A stretch of DNA of 64,000 nucleotides from Acinetobacter sp. CS-2 (GTDB lineage: Bacteria > Pseudomonadota > Gammaproteobacteria > Pseudomonadales > Moraxellaceae). Below the pieces are notes generated by a model. It saw nothing but the letters and a program-made list of their open reading frames with translations, had not been told where the DNA came from and did not search any database. Of this stretch, positions 47,701-57,111 are shown one piece after another (within the stretch, counting starts at the first letter, position 1; every line of letters begins with the position of its first letter). A program made the position numbers and the translations under genes. The stretch covers positions 2,108,001-2,172,000 of the forward strand of contig NZ_CP067019.1 of NCBI RefSeq assembly GCF_016599715.1. The letters run 5' to 3'.

Positions 47701-48574
47701 CCACTTTCATCAGGATGTGAGCAGCCTGGCTCTTGTATTTATAAACGTGGTGACCTGTTTCATTATCTTTTTTAGGATAGAAACGTTGTGTGTCAAAGCC
47801 CACGATGACAGATGCGTTGTCTTTATAAGCGGACAATACGTCTGTTGGTGATTCTTTATAGGTGTTCTTGATCATTTGGAACAATGACAATGGCTGTTTT
47901 TCACCATCAATTGTCCATTCAGAACCAAAGATTTTGTGACGGCAATGCTCAGAGTTGGCTTGAGCAAACATCATCAATTCGATGTCGTGCGGGTTACGAC
48001 CCAGCTTGTTAAATGCTGCGGTTAAATAATCAATTTCTTCATCTGACAAGGCAAAACCAAATTCAGAGTTGGCTTTCACCAGCGCTTGTTTACCCTGACC
48101 TAAAATATCAATGCTATTTAAACGTTTTGGTGCAGTTTCGACAAATAAAGCCGCAGCGTCATCAATATGATTGAACACGCTTTCAGTCATACGGTCATGT
48201 AAAACCTGTTTAACTTCATTGGATACTTCAGAAATACCTTTTAAAGTAAACAAAACACCGCGTTCTAGGCGGTGTATCGGGGTATTACAGTTGGCAAAAA
48301 TATCAGTCGCTTTAGAAGACCACGGAGAAATCGTGCCTAGACGTGGCGTTACAAGAATCTGAATTTCATCACTTGCTGCCTGACGAACTTCAAAAGAAGC
48401 ACCATCATTTAATAATTGTAATGCAGATTGATGCTGCTGTTCGTTGAGCGCTTGATCAAACAGATAAATCCATTGACTTTCAATTGATTGAACAGAACTC
48501 ATTGACGCGAGACGGTTTAAGAGTTGAGTTTTCTTAAAAGAAGAGTGTGCTGGTGCACCGGCCACGATAAACAT
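44738..48574 (-). CDS. purL: phosphoribosylformylglycinamidine synthase
   Basis: This 1278-residue fused enzyme converts FGAR, glutamine and ATP to FGAM in purine synthesis. The large ATP-binding/FGAR domains carry [21 protein letters not shown] and [11 protein letters not shown]. The C-terminal glutaminase domain has the nucleophile Cys in [13 protein letters not shown] (about residue 1120) and the catalytic His in PHPERN. The start is set at [12 protein letters not shown] (48574), matching the usual N-terminus of large-type PurL; an upstream frame to 48619 has no family match. It is a single-gene unit with a terminator. Confidence 0.95.
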   Translation of the reverse strand: MFIVAGAPAHSSFKKTQLLNRLASMSSVQSIESQWIYLFDQALNEQQHQSALQLLNDGASFEVRQAASDEIQILVTPRLGTISPWSSKATDIFANCNTPIHRLERGVLFTLKGISEVSNEVKQVLHDRMTESVFNHIDDAAALFVETAPKRLNSIDILGQGKQALVKANSEFGFALSDEEIDYLTAAFNKLGRNPHDIELMMFAQANSEHCRHKIFGSEWTIDGEKQPLSLFQMIKNTYKESPTDVLSAYKDNASVIVGFDTQRFYPKKDNETGHHVYKYKSQAAHILMKVETHNHPTAIAPFAGAATGSGGEIRDEGATGRGGKPKAGLTGFTVSNLNIPGFEQPWEENYGKPSRMASPLQIMIEGPLGGAAFNNEFGRPALNGYFRTFEQNVNGEVKGFHKPIMIAGGYGNIRPDHVEKDAIQPGDLLIVLGGPAMLIGLGGGAASSVDSGKLGENLDFASVQRENPEMERRCQEVIDACWRMEDFNPIVSVHDVGAGGISNAMPELVNDHELGAVLDLRKIPSLEPGMSPMEIWSNEAQERYVLAIRPSSLSLFESLCARERCPFAVLGEATEARHLTVEDPLFENKAVDMPMQVMLGGTPRMSRSYETIERKGDDFDAAKVTDLKDAIFRVLKNPTVASKSFLITIGDRSITGMVARDQMVGPWQVPVADAAVTTTSLVGYTGEAMAMGERPPVALLNPAASARLSVAESISNIMSAKIEQISDIKLSANWMAAAGQPGEDQALFEGVKAIGMEMCPALGIAIPVGKDSLSMRTTWNDEGEDKSVTSPMSGVITAFAPVTDVRQTLTPELKNLDSVLVRIDLSKGQFRLGGSILAQVYKAIGSVTPDVDSFEDFKAFFALVQDWNNRGLIKAYHDIGDGGLLATVAEMMFASRLGVALEDQSTASLFAEEIGAVLQIATADWEALQAEIAESSLKDAISVVGKVNNTDQLTINGLVLERADLQVAWTEVSHQIQRLRDNSETADSEFALITDKNHKGIIAQPTFDLNEPVEAPYINSRRPNMVILREQGVNGHVEMAAAFDKVGFNTVDVHMSDLLAGRISLDDFEGIVACGGFSYGDVMGAGGGWAKSVLFNPKLRDQFEKFFHRQETFSLGICNGCQMLSQLAPLIPGAENWPRFHRNTSEVFEARAVNVRVEKSHSILLDGMEGSILPIAVAHGEGRVVATEDKIAALNAGNQVSLRYVDSLGNATQQYPLNPNGSPEAITGVTSTNGRATIMMPHPERNFRAVQHSWKPEEWTEDGAWLRMFRNARKFIG

Positions 48575-49106
48575 GCTGATTTTGGCTCCACGGGCAGGTC
48601 TATTGGACCCTACCGCCAATGTGACTTAGAGAGAGCGCATATTCTACTGTGTATTGGCAAAATCAGCTAGATAGAAATTCACGAATGTGCCATCTATTCA
48701 CTCAAGAACATGGAAGAATATTTTATTTTTCAGATAAAAATTTTGAATCTTATATAAATTTAAGCCTGCACTATCTTGTTTCTAAATATTATTTCAATAC
48801 TGCGGCTTATGCTCAATTCCGTATCTTTTAGCCAGTGTTACATAATTCTGCATCTTTTCTTTCTTGATGTCTTAGCGTTCTTTCATAAATCATTTTTCAA
48901 TAACCATAAACTATTCTTAAAGTTAAAAGAAAAAATAGATTTTAGCAGGCATTGGGTTCATGAAAGAGATCTCTTGAGTAAATGATCAAGCTCAAACACT
49001 AACACAGTTCAGAGCATTATCAGAAAGACAAATCATGTCGCCCTACTCTAGTCGCTTGGACTTTTTTTTGGCATGATGAATTCAGCTCTTTACTGAATAA
49101 CGATAA
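48575..49106. other. 530-base AT-rich spacer between purL and dgt
   Basis: It holds the purL promoter region and the dgt upstream region. Short frames occur but none has a good ribosome site or plausible protein. I see no RNA gene or repeat copy here. No PurR-like operator was identified with confidence. Confidence 0.4.
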
Positions 49107-50447
49107 ATGGAACAAATGCGTTGGTTGGAACTGCTTTCGACAGTTCGTATTGGTAGCAAAAAACAAAGTTCAGAACAGGCACGTAGCCCATTCCACAAAG
49201 ATTATGACCGCATTATCTTTTCGCAAAGTTTCCGCCAGCTCAACCGTAAAACCCAAGTGCATCCGCTAACACAGCACGATGGTATTCACACCCGTTTGAC
49301 CCATTCGCTCGAAGTATCGTGTATTGGCCGTTCATTGGGCATGCTGGCAGCAGAAAAAATTAAAGATCAACTCCCGGTGTGGATTTCCCCTGCCGATGTC
49401 GGTGCCATTATTCAGGCTGCATGTCTGGCACATGATATTGGCAATCCACCTTTTGGTCATGCCGGAGAATACGCGATACGTGAATGGTTTGACGATGCCT
49501 CACATGGCAATTTTTTAAAAAAACTCACCCCGGAAGAACAGGCCGATGTACGCCAGTTTGAAGGTAATGCCCAAGGTTTACGTTTACTAACCAAAATTGA
49601 CTATCATCCCAATGATGGCGGCATGCGTCTGACTTATGCCACTTTAGGCGCTTATTTAAAATATCCGTGGTTATCTAAAACCATTGCCTCACAAGGTGAT
49701 CGCCCTGCCAATCAGCGGGCAAAATTTGGCTGTTACCAGTCTGAAAAAGAGACTCTCAAGCAAATTACAGAACAGCTCGGTTTAATTCAGCTCAGTGACT
49801 ATCAGTATTGCCGTCATCCGCTGACCTATTTACTCGAAGCTGCGGATGACATCTGTTATGCCCTGATTGATCTGGAAGATGGCATTATTTTAAATATGCT
49901 ATCTTATGAAGAAGTCGAACCGGTTTTCCTCGACCTGATTGCAGATTATGGCAAGCCCGAAGAACTGTCTATGCCAACCACGACCTGGCAGCAAAAAATT
50001 GCTGCTTTACGCGGCCGGGTGATGAAACGTCTTGTGGATGAAGTGACCACTGCTTTTGCCAAACATCACTTTGAGATTTTATCAGGACAACTCAAAGGCA
50101 GCTTATTGCAATATTGTTCTGAAGATATTGAACGCGGCATTGAACGGGCAAAAAACTTGGCGCGTGACAAGATTTTTGAACATCCGCAAAAGGCTGGTTT
50201 AGAGATTATTGCCCATCAAAGTCTGCAAAATATTCTGGATGCCTTTATCCCGTTGACCACACCACATAAAACCTTGAGCTTTAAAGAACAGCGTTTAATG
50301 TCCATGCTGCAACGCGCCGGAGTCAATTTTCAAAGTAATCACTATGAAAATATTATGCAGGTGCTGGATATTATTTCGAAATTCTCAGACCATCAGGCCT
50401 ATAACCTGTCGCAAGAGTTACAGGGCAATAAAGCCGGCTTGATGTAA
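49107..50447 (+). CDS. dgt: deoxyguanosinetriphosphate triphosphohydrolase-like protein
   Basis: This 446-residue HD-domain enzyme hydrolyses dNTPs to nucleosides and triphosphate. RSPFHKDYDRIIFSQSFRQL (about residues 26-45), the metal His in TRLTHSLEVS, and CLAHDIGNPPFGHAGE (about 107-122) are the Dgt signatures. A further HD-domain Asp lies in LLEAADDICYAL. It begins about 480 bases from any other rightward gene and precedes ruvA. Confidence 0.92.
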   Translation: MEQMRWLELLSTVRIGSKKQSSEQARSPFHKDYDRIIFSQSFRQLNRKTQVHPLTQHDGIHTRLTHSLEVSCIGRSLGMLAAEKIKDQLPVWISPADVGAIIQAACLAHDIGNPPFGHAGEYAIREWFDDASHGNFLKKLTPEEQADVRQFEGNAQGLRLLTKIDYHPNDGGMRLTYATLGAYLKYPWLSKTIASQGDRPANQRAKFGCYQSEKETLKQITEQLGLIQLSDYQYCRHPLTYLLEAADDICYALIDLEDGIILNMLSYEEVEPVFLDLIADYGKPEELSMPTTTWQQKIAALRGRVMKRLVDEVTTAFAKHHFEILSGQLKGSLLQYCSEDIERGIERAKNLARDKIFEHPQKAGLEIIAHQSLQNILDAFIPLTTPHKTLSFKEQRLMSMLQRAGVNFQSNHYENIMQVLDIISKFSDHQAYNLSQELQGNKAGLM

Positions 50448-50569
50448 AAATGTTGCAGATATGCTGGCTAAAATTTTCACCAGATTTAAAAAATTATACC
50501 TGAGCATTTTGCCTTTCGTGCAAATGCTCACTACTATGCAACCAACGATAGATAAGTGAATAAATAAAC

Positions 50570-51172
50570 ATGATTGGATGTCTTATTGGCGAGGTGTTGG
50601 CTCTAGAAGCACCGACAGTATTATTAAATGTAAATGGCGTGGGCTATGAAATCGATACCCCGCTTTCAACATTTTGCCAATTACAAAAAGGCCAGAAAGT
50701 TACCTTATGGACGCATCTCGCCGTTCGTGAAGATGCTCAGCTTTTATATGGCTTCTTGAATGCTCAGGAAAAAACCATCTTCCGTACCCTGCTTAAAGTC
50801 AACGGTGTGGGTCCTAAAATGGCTTTGGGTATTCTTTCTACTCTCAGCGTCGACATGCTAATTCATACTGTAGAACATGAAGATGTGAATACGCTAGTTA
50901 AAGTACCGGGTGTAGGCAAAAAAACCGCTGAACGCTTGATGATTGAACTGCGTGACCGCTTCAAAGCCATGTCAGCTGGCACGACACCAAACAATTCTAC
51001 TGTAGAGCAAATCCAGTTTAGTGGTAACTCTGCTGTGGCAGAAGCTGAAGCAGCGTTACAGTCATTAGGTTATAAACCTTTAGAAGCACAAAAACTGATT
51101 AATGCCGTTAAAGCGGACTTTACCGAAGCAAGTGATATTATCCGTGCTGCACTTAAGTCGATGAACAAGTAA
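50570..51172 (+). CDS. ruvA: Holliday junction branch migration protein RuvA
   Basis: This 200-residue protein binds four-way junctions and recruits RuvB. An N-terminal OB-fold (MIGCLIGEVLALEAP, NGVGYEI) is followed by two helix-hairpin-helix motifs (NGVGPKMALGIL and VPGVGKKTAERLMIELR) and a C-terminal RuvB-binding helix bundle (from about residue 150). ruvB follows, but 253 bases away, with a dispersed repeat in between. Confidence 0.95.
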   Translation: MIGCLIGEVLALEAPTVLLNVNGVGYEIDTPLSTFCQLQKGQKVTLWTHLAVREDAQLLYGFLNAQEKTIFRTLLKVNGVGPKMALGILSTLSVDMLIHTVEHEDVNTLVKVPGVGKKTAERLMIELRDRFKAMSAGTTPNNSTVEQIQFSGNSAVAEAEAALQSLGYKPLEAQKLINAVKADFTEASDIIRAALKSMNK

Positions 51173-51216
51173 TTCAAATAGATAAACCGATCTATCCTTA
51201 AGTTTGATACGCGATA

Positions 51217-51324
51217 GGCGACATGGATGTCGCCAAGTTGGATTGGGATATAAGGACATATCCTCAATCCAACAAAAGATTTTTGTTACTTTTGATCTTT
51301 CAAAAGTAAGGCATCGCCTACGCG
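51217..51324 (+). repeat. three-hairpin dispersed repeat, copy 3
   Basis: It contains GGCGACATGGATGTCGCC (51217-51234), a 37-base hairpin (51237-51273, arms GTTGGATTG/CAATCCAAC), and TTACTTTTG/CAAAAGTAA (51286-51309), followed by GCATCGCCTACGCG. It lies between ruvA and ruvB and could influence read-through. Confidence 0.8.
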
Positions 51325-51425
51325 AAAGTAGTGAATATCTTTCATCATTCGCGGCCGTGCAACTAAATGTGGTATTTATGACCATAACGCGATAATCGAA
51401 TTCACGAAAATAGAACTGACTTAAT

Positions 51426-52433
51426 ATGCAAGACCGTCTCATCAGTGGTTCTGAAAAACCCGAAGATCATTTTGATCGTGCCATTCGCCCCACTTCCCTG
51501 GAAGACTACATTGGTCAGCCCGTGGTACGTGAGCAAATGGAAATCTTTATTGGCGCAGCACGAGGTCGTGGTGAAGCACTCGACCATACCCTGATTTTTG
51601 GCCCACCGGGTTTAGGTAAAACTACACTGGCCAATATTATCGCACGCGAAATGGGCGGCAATCTAAAATCGACTTCTGGCCCAGTACTGGAGCGTGCCGG
51701 TGATCTGGCTGCCATGCTGACCAATTTAGAAGAAGGTGACGTTTTATTTATTGATGAAATTCACCGTCTTTCTCCTGTAATTGAAGAAATTCTGTATCCA
51801 GCCATGGAAGATTACCAGCTTGATATCATGATTGGTGAAGGCCCGGGCGCACGTTCCATTAAACTGGACTTACCGCCATTTACCTTGGTTGCGGCTACCA
51901 CACGTGCAGGCTTGCTCACCTCGCCGCTACGTGACCGTTTTGGTATTGTGCAGCGTTTAGAATTTTATTCAGTTGCCGACTTAACTCATATTGTGTCGCG
52001 TTCTGCCTCGTTAATGGACGTTCCCATGACGGATGATGGTGCAAAAGAAATCGCGCGTCGTGCCCGTGGTACACCGCGTATTGCCAACCGCTTGTTGCGC
52101 CGTGTTCGTGACTATGCACAAGTGAAAGGTACAGGTGAAGTCACTCAAGAAATGGCTCAACGTGCACTGGATATGCTGAATGTCGATAAAGATGGCTTGG
52201 ATACTTTAGACCGTCGTTATTTAAGCATGTTGTTAGAACGTTTTGATGGTGGCCCTGCCGGTGTGGAAGCTTTGGCTGCTGCAATGGCAGAAGATTCAGG
52301 TACTTTGGAAGATGTGATTGAGCCTTATCTGATTCAGCAAGGCTATACCATGCGTACTGCACGTGGCCGTATTGCTACTAATATGGCATATTTGCAGTTT
52401 GGCATGACGCCGCCTGAGCCGAAAGACAAGTGA
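51426..52433 (+). CDS. ruvB: Holliday junction branch migration ATPase RuvB
   Basis: This 335-residue AAA+ motor has Walker [13 protein letters not shown] (about residues 60-71), Walker [10 protein letters not shown], sensor 1 VAATTRAG, arginine-finger region LRDRFG, and a C-terminal winged-helix DNA-binding domain. It drives branch migration with RuvA. The repeat between the two genes separates what is usually a tightly coupled pair. Confidence 0.97.
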   Translation: MQDRLISGSEKPEDHFDRAIRPTSLEDYIGQPVVREQMEIFIGAARGRGEALDHTLIFGPPGLGKTTLANIIAREMGGNLKSTSGPVLERAGDLAAMLTNLEEGDVLFIDEIHRLSPVIEEILYPAMEDYQLDIMIGEGPGARSIKLDLPPFTLVAATTRAGLLTSPLRDRFGIVQRLEFYSVADLTHIVSRSASLMDVPMTDDGAKEIARRARGTPRIANRLLRRVRDYAQVKGTGEVTQEMAQRALDMLNVDKDGLDTLDRRYLSMLLERFDGGPAGVEALAAAMAEDSGTLEDVIEPYLIQQGYTMRTARGRIATNMAYLQFGMTPPEPKDK

Positions 52434-52438
52434 TTGAT

Positions 52439-52462
52439 AAGGGAGATTTATTCTCCCTTTTT
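52439..52462. terminator. bidirectional terminator after ruvB
   Basis: AAGGGAGA and TCTCCCTT with a following T-run form a compact hairpin. The stop codon of the leftward gene lies within its loop. Confidence 0.75.
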
Positions 52463-53176
52463 AACTCTTTCCCATTCTTTTTTTAATAGTTTTTGAATGT
52501 TTTGTACAAGAGTTTTAGAAATAAGTATTTTGCTTAATTCATCCAACTCGTTATCGGTAATATCTTTATTAAAGCGCTTAGCAACTAGAGAGTCGATTTT
52601 TCTCATATCTGATAATATGATTTCCGATAATTCCTCCAAAGGATTTAAATATAAGGTAACTTTATGAGTAAGTTTTCTAAATTCCACTAAATAATCTATT
52701 AATACCTCCTTACTTTGAACAGAGAAATCATTTGCTATTACTATATTCATTTTTGTTCTTACAATTAAAATTTCACTAAATAGCTCTCTAATATTATTTA
52801 TCCAATCCTGTCGATGTGTAGACTTAATCTGCATTAATTGCAAGTCTTTCTGACTTTGATAAAGTTCTCTATTAGAATTTAGTGTTTGCTCTACTGACTT
52901 TCCTATTTGCTCTAATGTCAAATTAAAGCCTTGTTTAGTTAACTCAAAACTCTTACGTCCATACCAATAAGCAAGCCACGTTGCCAATGCTCCTAAAATC
53001 AGAGCAATCACTACTGAAAGTGCAAAAGACGAAATTGCTGTTTTATCTGTAGAAGCATTTAACTCCATATGTGTTTTAGCAGGTTGTTGTAAAATAATCG
53101 TTTGTACATTTGGCTGTTGTGGCAGAGTCCAAGGAAATTGGATCGCTAAATCTGAATTTTCTTGTTGATTCGCCAA
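52448..53176 (-). CDS. accessory membrane-anchored helical protein
   Basis: This 242-residue protein starts at TTG 53176 with AGGGG six bases upstream; the next in-frame ATG is some 36 codons later. A Gln/Pro-rich N-terminus precedes one strong membrane helix (about residues 51-71, LSVVIALILGALATWLAYWYG). The remaining about 170 residues are helical (RQDWINNIRELFSEI, LVQNIQKLLKKEWERVKKGE). The ending resembles a widespread family of uncharacterised membrane proteins, but I cannot name it. The DNA is more AT-rich than ruvB. Repeat copies 3 and 4 lie on either side of ruvB and this gene. Confidence 0.7.
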   Translation of the reverse strand: MANQQENSDLAIQFPWTLPQQPNVQTIILQQPAKTHMELNASTDKTAISSFALSVVIALILGALATWLAYWYGRKSFELTKQGFNLTLEQIGKSVEQTLNSNRELYQSQKDLQLMQIKSTHRQDWINNIRELFSEILIVRTKMNIVIANDFSVQSKEVLIDYLVEFRKLTHKVTLYLNPLEELSEIILSDMRKIDSLVAKRFNKDITDNELDELSKILISKTLVQNIQKLLKKEWERVKKGE

Positions 53177-53282
53177 TTTCTACCCCTAAAAAATTAAAAT
53201 ATTACCTAAAAACATTTTATTACAACTCATCAACTTATATTTTTATTTTTAAAATCATCACTTTTAAAAAATCAATTGACAG

Positions 53283-53380
53283 GCGACATGGATGTCGCAC
53301 GTTGGATTGGGGTATATGGACATACCCTCAATCCAACAGAGGGGTTTATTTACTTTTGTCCCGTCAAAAGTAAATAAACC
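53283..53380 (+). repeat. three-hairpin dispersed repeat, copy 4
   Basis: It contains GCGACATGGATGTCGC (53283-53298), a 37-base hairpin (53301-53337, arms GTTGGATTGGGGTAT/ATACCCTCAATCCAAC), and a third stem extended to GGTTTATTTACTTTTG/CAAAAGTAAATAAACC (53343-53380). The trailing CGCCTACGCG of copies 2 and 3 is missing. Confidence 0.8.
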
Positions 53381-53494
53381 GAAGCACATAGAAAATTAAT
53401 CACATCCGACATTTGAAGGAGTGCTTAGAACCAAGTTCAATTAGCTCATCCTCTCTACAAATCATATTCTTGCTTAATTCAACAAATAAAAGAT

Positions 53495-54076
53495 TTAAGA
53501 CTTAGAAATCACCCTCACCTCTTCCACCAGCATCAACTCGCACGCACCATTCCCCGTATCTTCACGACTTAAAGAACTACGCCAAGTCCAGCCATCAGCA
53601 GCCGTGACCTCAACCAGCTGTCCTTTTAAATAAATCAAATCATCTTGATCAATAGCTTTGAGCTGCTTTGCAATCTGTTTCGATGCAGGGATCAAGTGTG
53701 TATTGGCACTGTGCGTTGAAATTTCATTGACTGGAATGGGTGGTGCATTTTCATAACGCCAGTAATACCAGCGATTACTCTGACTGATCGATAACTGTTT
53801 ATAAACAGCAGGATTGGTCATGCTGCCCCATCCCAAAGCAAAATCAACTGGACTAAGTTCCGCCTCTCGTCCAAAACTATAATCTTCTCTGGATAAAACC
53901 CGAAACTCGCCAGCATACGCTTCCAGATTTTTCATCCTATAGCCATCAAACTGATGAATTCCTTGAGCAGACTGATAATCAGCAGCCTCTGAAATACCTT
54001 TATCCGGTTTCAGCCAGTAATTCCACAGTGCAAACCCCAAGGCAAAAATAATTATATATTTCAAAAAGCGACTCAT
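53495..54076 (-). CDS. membrane-anchored hypothetical protein
   Basis: The start MSRFLKYIII (54076) gives 193 residues with an N-terminal membrane helix (about residues 4-20) and a soluble, probably periplasmic domain rich in Trp and Tyr (WGSMTNPAVYKQLSISQSNRWYYWRY is cited only by WYYWRYENAPP, about residues 96-106; later YLKGQLVEVTAADGWTW). Longer in-frame extensions lack a hydrophobic N-terminus. No family is recognised. It is a stand-alone gene. Confidence 0.65.
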   Translation of the reverse strand: MSRFLKYIIIFALGFALWNYWLKPDKGISEAADYQSAQGIHQFDGYRMKNLEAYAGEFRVLSREDYSFGREAELSPVDFALGWGSMTNPAVYKQLSISQSNRWYYWRYENAPPIPVNEISTHSANTHLIPASKQIAKQLKAIDQDDLIYLKGQLVEVTAADGWTWRSSLSREDTGNGACELMLVEEVRVISKS

Positions 54077-54380
54077 TTTAAACTCGAATGTCATGCAGTG
54101 TTGTAATGCCCTAATAATGGATTGAATCAAATAAAATTGTTGTGTCACAGATCCGAAAATTAAGAGGGATAAACAAAATTGATAAAAGCTAATTTCACAT
54201 AAATCGCAAAGTATTTATAGTCTCGAAGTCCTTATAAAACCTTTGTATTCCAGCAACTAACAACAAATATACCTTAAAAGTATATTAAGAGCACTCAAAT
54301 AGTTTTGTCTAAATTTCCTTCATTATGCAATGCTATAGACTCACTGAAAATGATCTCAACCTTTAAGGACTCGTTAATAT
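54077..54380. other. AT-rich divergent spacer
   Basis: About 300 bases lie between the leftward membrane protein and the rightward amidohydrolase. Short A/T tracts and an inverted repeat TATACCTTAAAAGTATA (54270-54286) are seen. Presumably it contains both promoters; nothing else is recognised. Confidence 0.35.
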
Positions 54381-55736
54381 ATGGACATATATAAGCAGAT
54401 CTCCCTTTGTCTTCCACTTTTTCTTTGCAGCCAGTTGAGCCTTGCAGACTGGATTGATGATTCCGTTAAAAATGTAGAAGCCCACACCATTCAGCTTCGA
54501 CAGCATATTCATCAAAATCCAGAACTGGGCAATATGGAATTCAAAACCTCCGAGCTGGTACAAAAAGAGTTAAAATCTTATGGAATAGAAGTGCGTAAAG
54601 GCTATGCCAAAACCGGTGTCATCGGGGTACTTAAAGGGGCTAAGCCGGGTCCAGTGATGGCTTTACGTGCCGACATGGATGCTCTTCCGATTGAAGAAAA
54701 AACTGGACTTCCTTATGCCAGTAAAGTCAAAGCCATTTATCAGGGCAAAGAAACCGATGTCATGCACGGCTGTGGTCATGATGCCCATACCGCGATGTTA
54801 CTGGGTGCAGCCAAGGCCTTAGCAGCCAATAAAGATAAAATTGCAGGTACTGTGGTATTTGTTTTCCAACCGGCTGAAGAAGGCGGTGCTGATATTGATA
54901 ATTTTACTCAAGGTCATTTGATCGGTTCACGTAAAATGATTGCCGATGGTGCATTGAACAATCCCAAACCGGAAGTTATTTTTGGTATGCACGTAATGGC
55001 AGGTATGCCAAGCGGTAATATCTCCTATAAAGATGGTGCCATTCTGAACAGTGCGGATCATTTACGCATTCAGGTCAACGGCAAGCAGGTACATGGTTCC
55101 ATGCCCTGGCTGGGTCGCGATCCAATCTATGCTTCTTCACAAATGATCAACAACATGCAAAGTTTGATCAGCCGTAACACAGATTTGACCAAAGGCATGG
55201 GCGTAGTCAGCATTGGTAGTATTCACGGGGGAACAACGGGTAATGTCATTCCCGATCAGGTGAATATGGTGGGTACCATTCGTTCTAACAGTGAAGATGT
55301 TCGCCAGAGCATTTTAAAAACTTTACCCAACATGCTAGAACATAATGCCGCTGCCAATCAGGTCACAGCAAAAGTGGAAATTGCACCCTACGCGCCTGTT
55401 ACGACCAATGACAAAACATTAACCAAATTGATGCAACCTACGCTGGCTCAGGTGAGTGGCGAAGATAAACTGCATGTGCTGGACAACAACGCCAGTGCCA
55501 GCGAAGATTTTGCTTATTATGGTCAGCTGATGCCATCCTTGTTTGTCTTTGTGGGTGCAACTCCTGCCGATCAGGACATGACCAAAGCCGCACCTAACCA
55601 TAACCAGTTATTTATTGTCGATAATAAGACTTTAAAAACCGGGGTAGAAAGCCATGTGCGTTTTATTCTGGATTATCCAAAAGTTGCCGAACAGGTACAG
55701 ACTGACTGGAAAAAGAGACAAACCACAAAAAAATAA
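54381..55736 (+). CDS. exported M20-family amidohydrolase/peptidase
   Basis: This 451-residue metal enzyme has a signal peptide (cleavage near SLA-DW). The M20D signatures include LRQHIHQNPELGNMEF (about residues 38-53), the metal ligands in MHGCGHDAHTAM (about 130-141), the Glu-Glu pair in QPAEEGGADI, and His in GMHVMAGMPSG. It hydrolyses an N-acyl amino acid or similar amide in the periplasm. The exact substrate is not known. A hairpin terminator follows. Confidence 0.9.
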   Translation: MDIYKQISLCLPLFLCSQLSLADWIDDSVKNVEAHTIQLRQHIHQNPELGNMEFKTSELVQKELKSYGIEVRKGYAKTGVIGVLKGAKPGPVMALRADMDALPIEEKTGLPYASKVKAIYQGKETDVMHGCGHDAHTAMLLGAAKALAANKDKIAGTVVFVFQPAEEGGADIDNFTQGHLIGSRKMIADGALNNPKPEVIFGMHVMAGMPSGNISYKDGAILNSADHLRIQVNGKQVHGSMPWLGRDPIYASSQMINNMQSLISRNTDLTKGMGVVSIGSIHGGTTGNVIPDQVNMVGTIRSNSEDVRQSILKTLPNMLEHNAAANQVTAKVEIAPYAPVTTNDKTLTKLMQPTLAQVSGEDKLHVLDNNASASEDFAYYGQLMPSLFVFVGATPADQDMTKAAPNHNQLFIVDNKTLKTGVESHVRFILDYPKVAEQVQTDWKKRQTTKK

Positions 55737-55746
55737 GTACATTTAA

Positions 55747-55773
55747 AAAAGTGAGCATCCTTTGCTCACTTTT
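55747..55773 (+). terminator. hairpin terminator
   Basis: AAAAGTGAGCA pairs with TGCTCACTTTT around a 5-base loop, 11 bases after the amidohydrolase stop. Confidence 0.8.
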
Positions 55774-55976
55774 CGTATTTACAGGTTTTGCGAATTCAAT
55801 ACAGAATAAATTTCATTTGAAACCTTGTGCCATTGGACTCAATTCTCATAATGATAAACTGCCACGCGTTACACAGCTTGACTCTTGGCAAAAAAACCGT
55901 CATTTTCACAGTTTTTTTAAAACCGCTAAAAGCACAGCTAAAACCATAAAACTGAATTGAAAAATGGGACACAATC

Positions 55977-56387
55977 ATGGCGAATAAATTCGAATTCAAC
56001 ATTCGTGTATATATTGAAGACACCGATGCCGGTGGCATTGTCTATCATGCAAACCATATTCGTTTTATGGAACGTACCCGTACCGAATGGCTACGTGCTT
56101 CAGGCGTAGATCACTACTGGCACCAAAAAGATTACAACTTTGTCGTTCATAAAATTAACGTGAAATATTCACGCCCTATCCTGATGGATGACCTGATTAC
56201 TGTTACCGCGAGTGTAGTTTCGTGTAAAGCGACATCATTTGTATTGCAACAGAATATTTATCGTGGTGAAATCATGCTTGCTTCTGGTGAAGTCGAATTG
56301 GCATGTATCAGCGTAGATGGTATGCGTCCAACCCGGCTTCCTGAGGAAATCCGTACACTAATTCTGAAAGAGTTAGGACAAGACTAA
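55977..56387 (+). CDS. ybgC: Tol-Pal-associated acyl-CoA thioesterase
   Basis: This 136-residue hotdog thioesterase begins with FNIRVYIEDTDAGGIVYHANHIRFMERTRTEWLR (key part EDTDAGGIVYHANH, about residues 14-27, with the catalytic Asp and His). It is the first gene of the tol-pal operon and its product is reported to interact with phospholipid-synthesis enzymes in other bacteria. It precedes tolQ by 25 bases. Confidence 0.93.
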   Translation: MANKFEFNIRVYIEDTDAGGIVYHANHIRFMERTRTEWLRASGVDHYWHQKDYNFVVHKINVKYSRPILMDDLITVTASVVSCKATSFVLQQNIYRGEIMLASGEVELACISVDGMRPTRLPEEIRTLILKELGQD

Positions 56388-56412
56388 AAAAATTTATTGG
56401 CACATTGTAACT

Positions 56413-57111
56413 ATGGCAACACAACTAGAATCTTCGCTACACGTATCAGATCTTATTTTACAAGCAAGTCCTGTGGTTCAATTGGTAATGCTGCTGCTAC
56501 TTCTGGCATCATTATATAGTTGGTATCTGATTGCCAAGTTACATATGAGTTATAAAAAGGCCCAGGCCGAAGATCAACACTTTCAAAAAATCTTCTGGTC
56601 GGGGGCTGAATTAAATACCCTGTATAACAATGCCCAACTCAATTCCAAACGTGTCGGTCTGGAAGATATTTTCTATCATGGCTTGGGTGAATTTTTTAAA
56701 CTTAAAAAACACAATGCGCCTGCCCAGCAAAGTATTGAAAGTACTGAACGTATCCTGCGTGTGGGTCTTAGCCGTGATCAGGGACACCTTGAACAAGGTT
56801 TGGGTGCGCTGGCAAGCATTGGCTCAGTTGCGCCTTATGTCGGACTGTTTGGTACGGTTTGGGGCATCATGAATGCCTTTATTGGTCTGGCAGAGGTCGA
56901 TCAGGTTACACTGGCAACCGTAGCTCCAGGTATTGCCGAAGCATTAATCGCCACTGCAATTGGTCTGTTTGCAGCCATTCCTGCTGTTTTGGCCTTTAAC
57001 CATTACACCGCAAAAGGTGAAGCGGTTTATTCAGACCGCGCTTTATTTGCTGAAGAAATGGTGGCGCTGTTACAACGTCAAACTGTGGGTTCTACACAGG
57101 AAAATGACTGA
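56413..57111 (+). CDS. tolQ: Tol-Pal system protein TolQ
   Basis: This is a 232-residue inner-membrane protein with three membrane helices (about residues 18-40, 137-160 and 172-195). The second and third contain the conserved APYVGLFGTVWGIMNAF and ATVAPGIAEALIATAIGL. With TolR it forms the proton-driven motor that energises TolA during cell division. Its stop overlaps the tolR start by 1 base. Confidence 0.95.
   Translation: MATQLESSLHVSDLILQASPVVQLVMLLLLLASLYSWYLIAKLHMSYKKAQAEDQHFQKIFWSGAELNTLYNNAQLNSKRVGLEDIFYHGLGEFFKLKKHNAPAQQSIESTERILRVGLSRDQGHLEQGLGALASIGSVAPYVGLFGTVWGIMNAFIGLAEVDQVTLATVAPGIAEALIATAIGLFAAIPAVLAFNHYTAKGEAVYSDRALFAEEMVALLQRQTVGSTQEND

Noticed and set aside
48649..48831. 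A 60-codon frame between purL and dgt
   Set aside because: The translation is AT-driven, no ribosome site is seen, and it overlaps the purL promoter region.
42586..53380. The four dispersed repeats considered as tRNA or integron attC sites
   Set aside because: No cloverleaf or anticodon can be folded, and no integrase or GTTRRRY-type recombination core was seen.
55751..55960. A 69-codon frame after the amidohydrolase gene
   Set aside because: It starts inside the T-tailed terminator at 55747-55773, has no ribosome site and no recognisable protein features.
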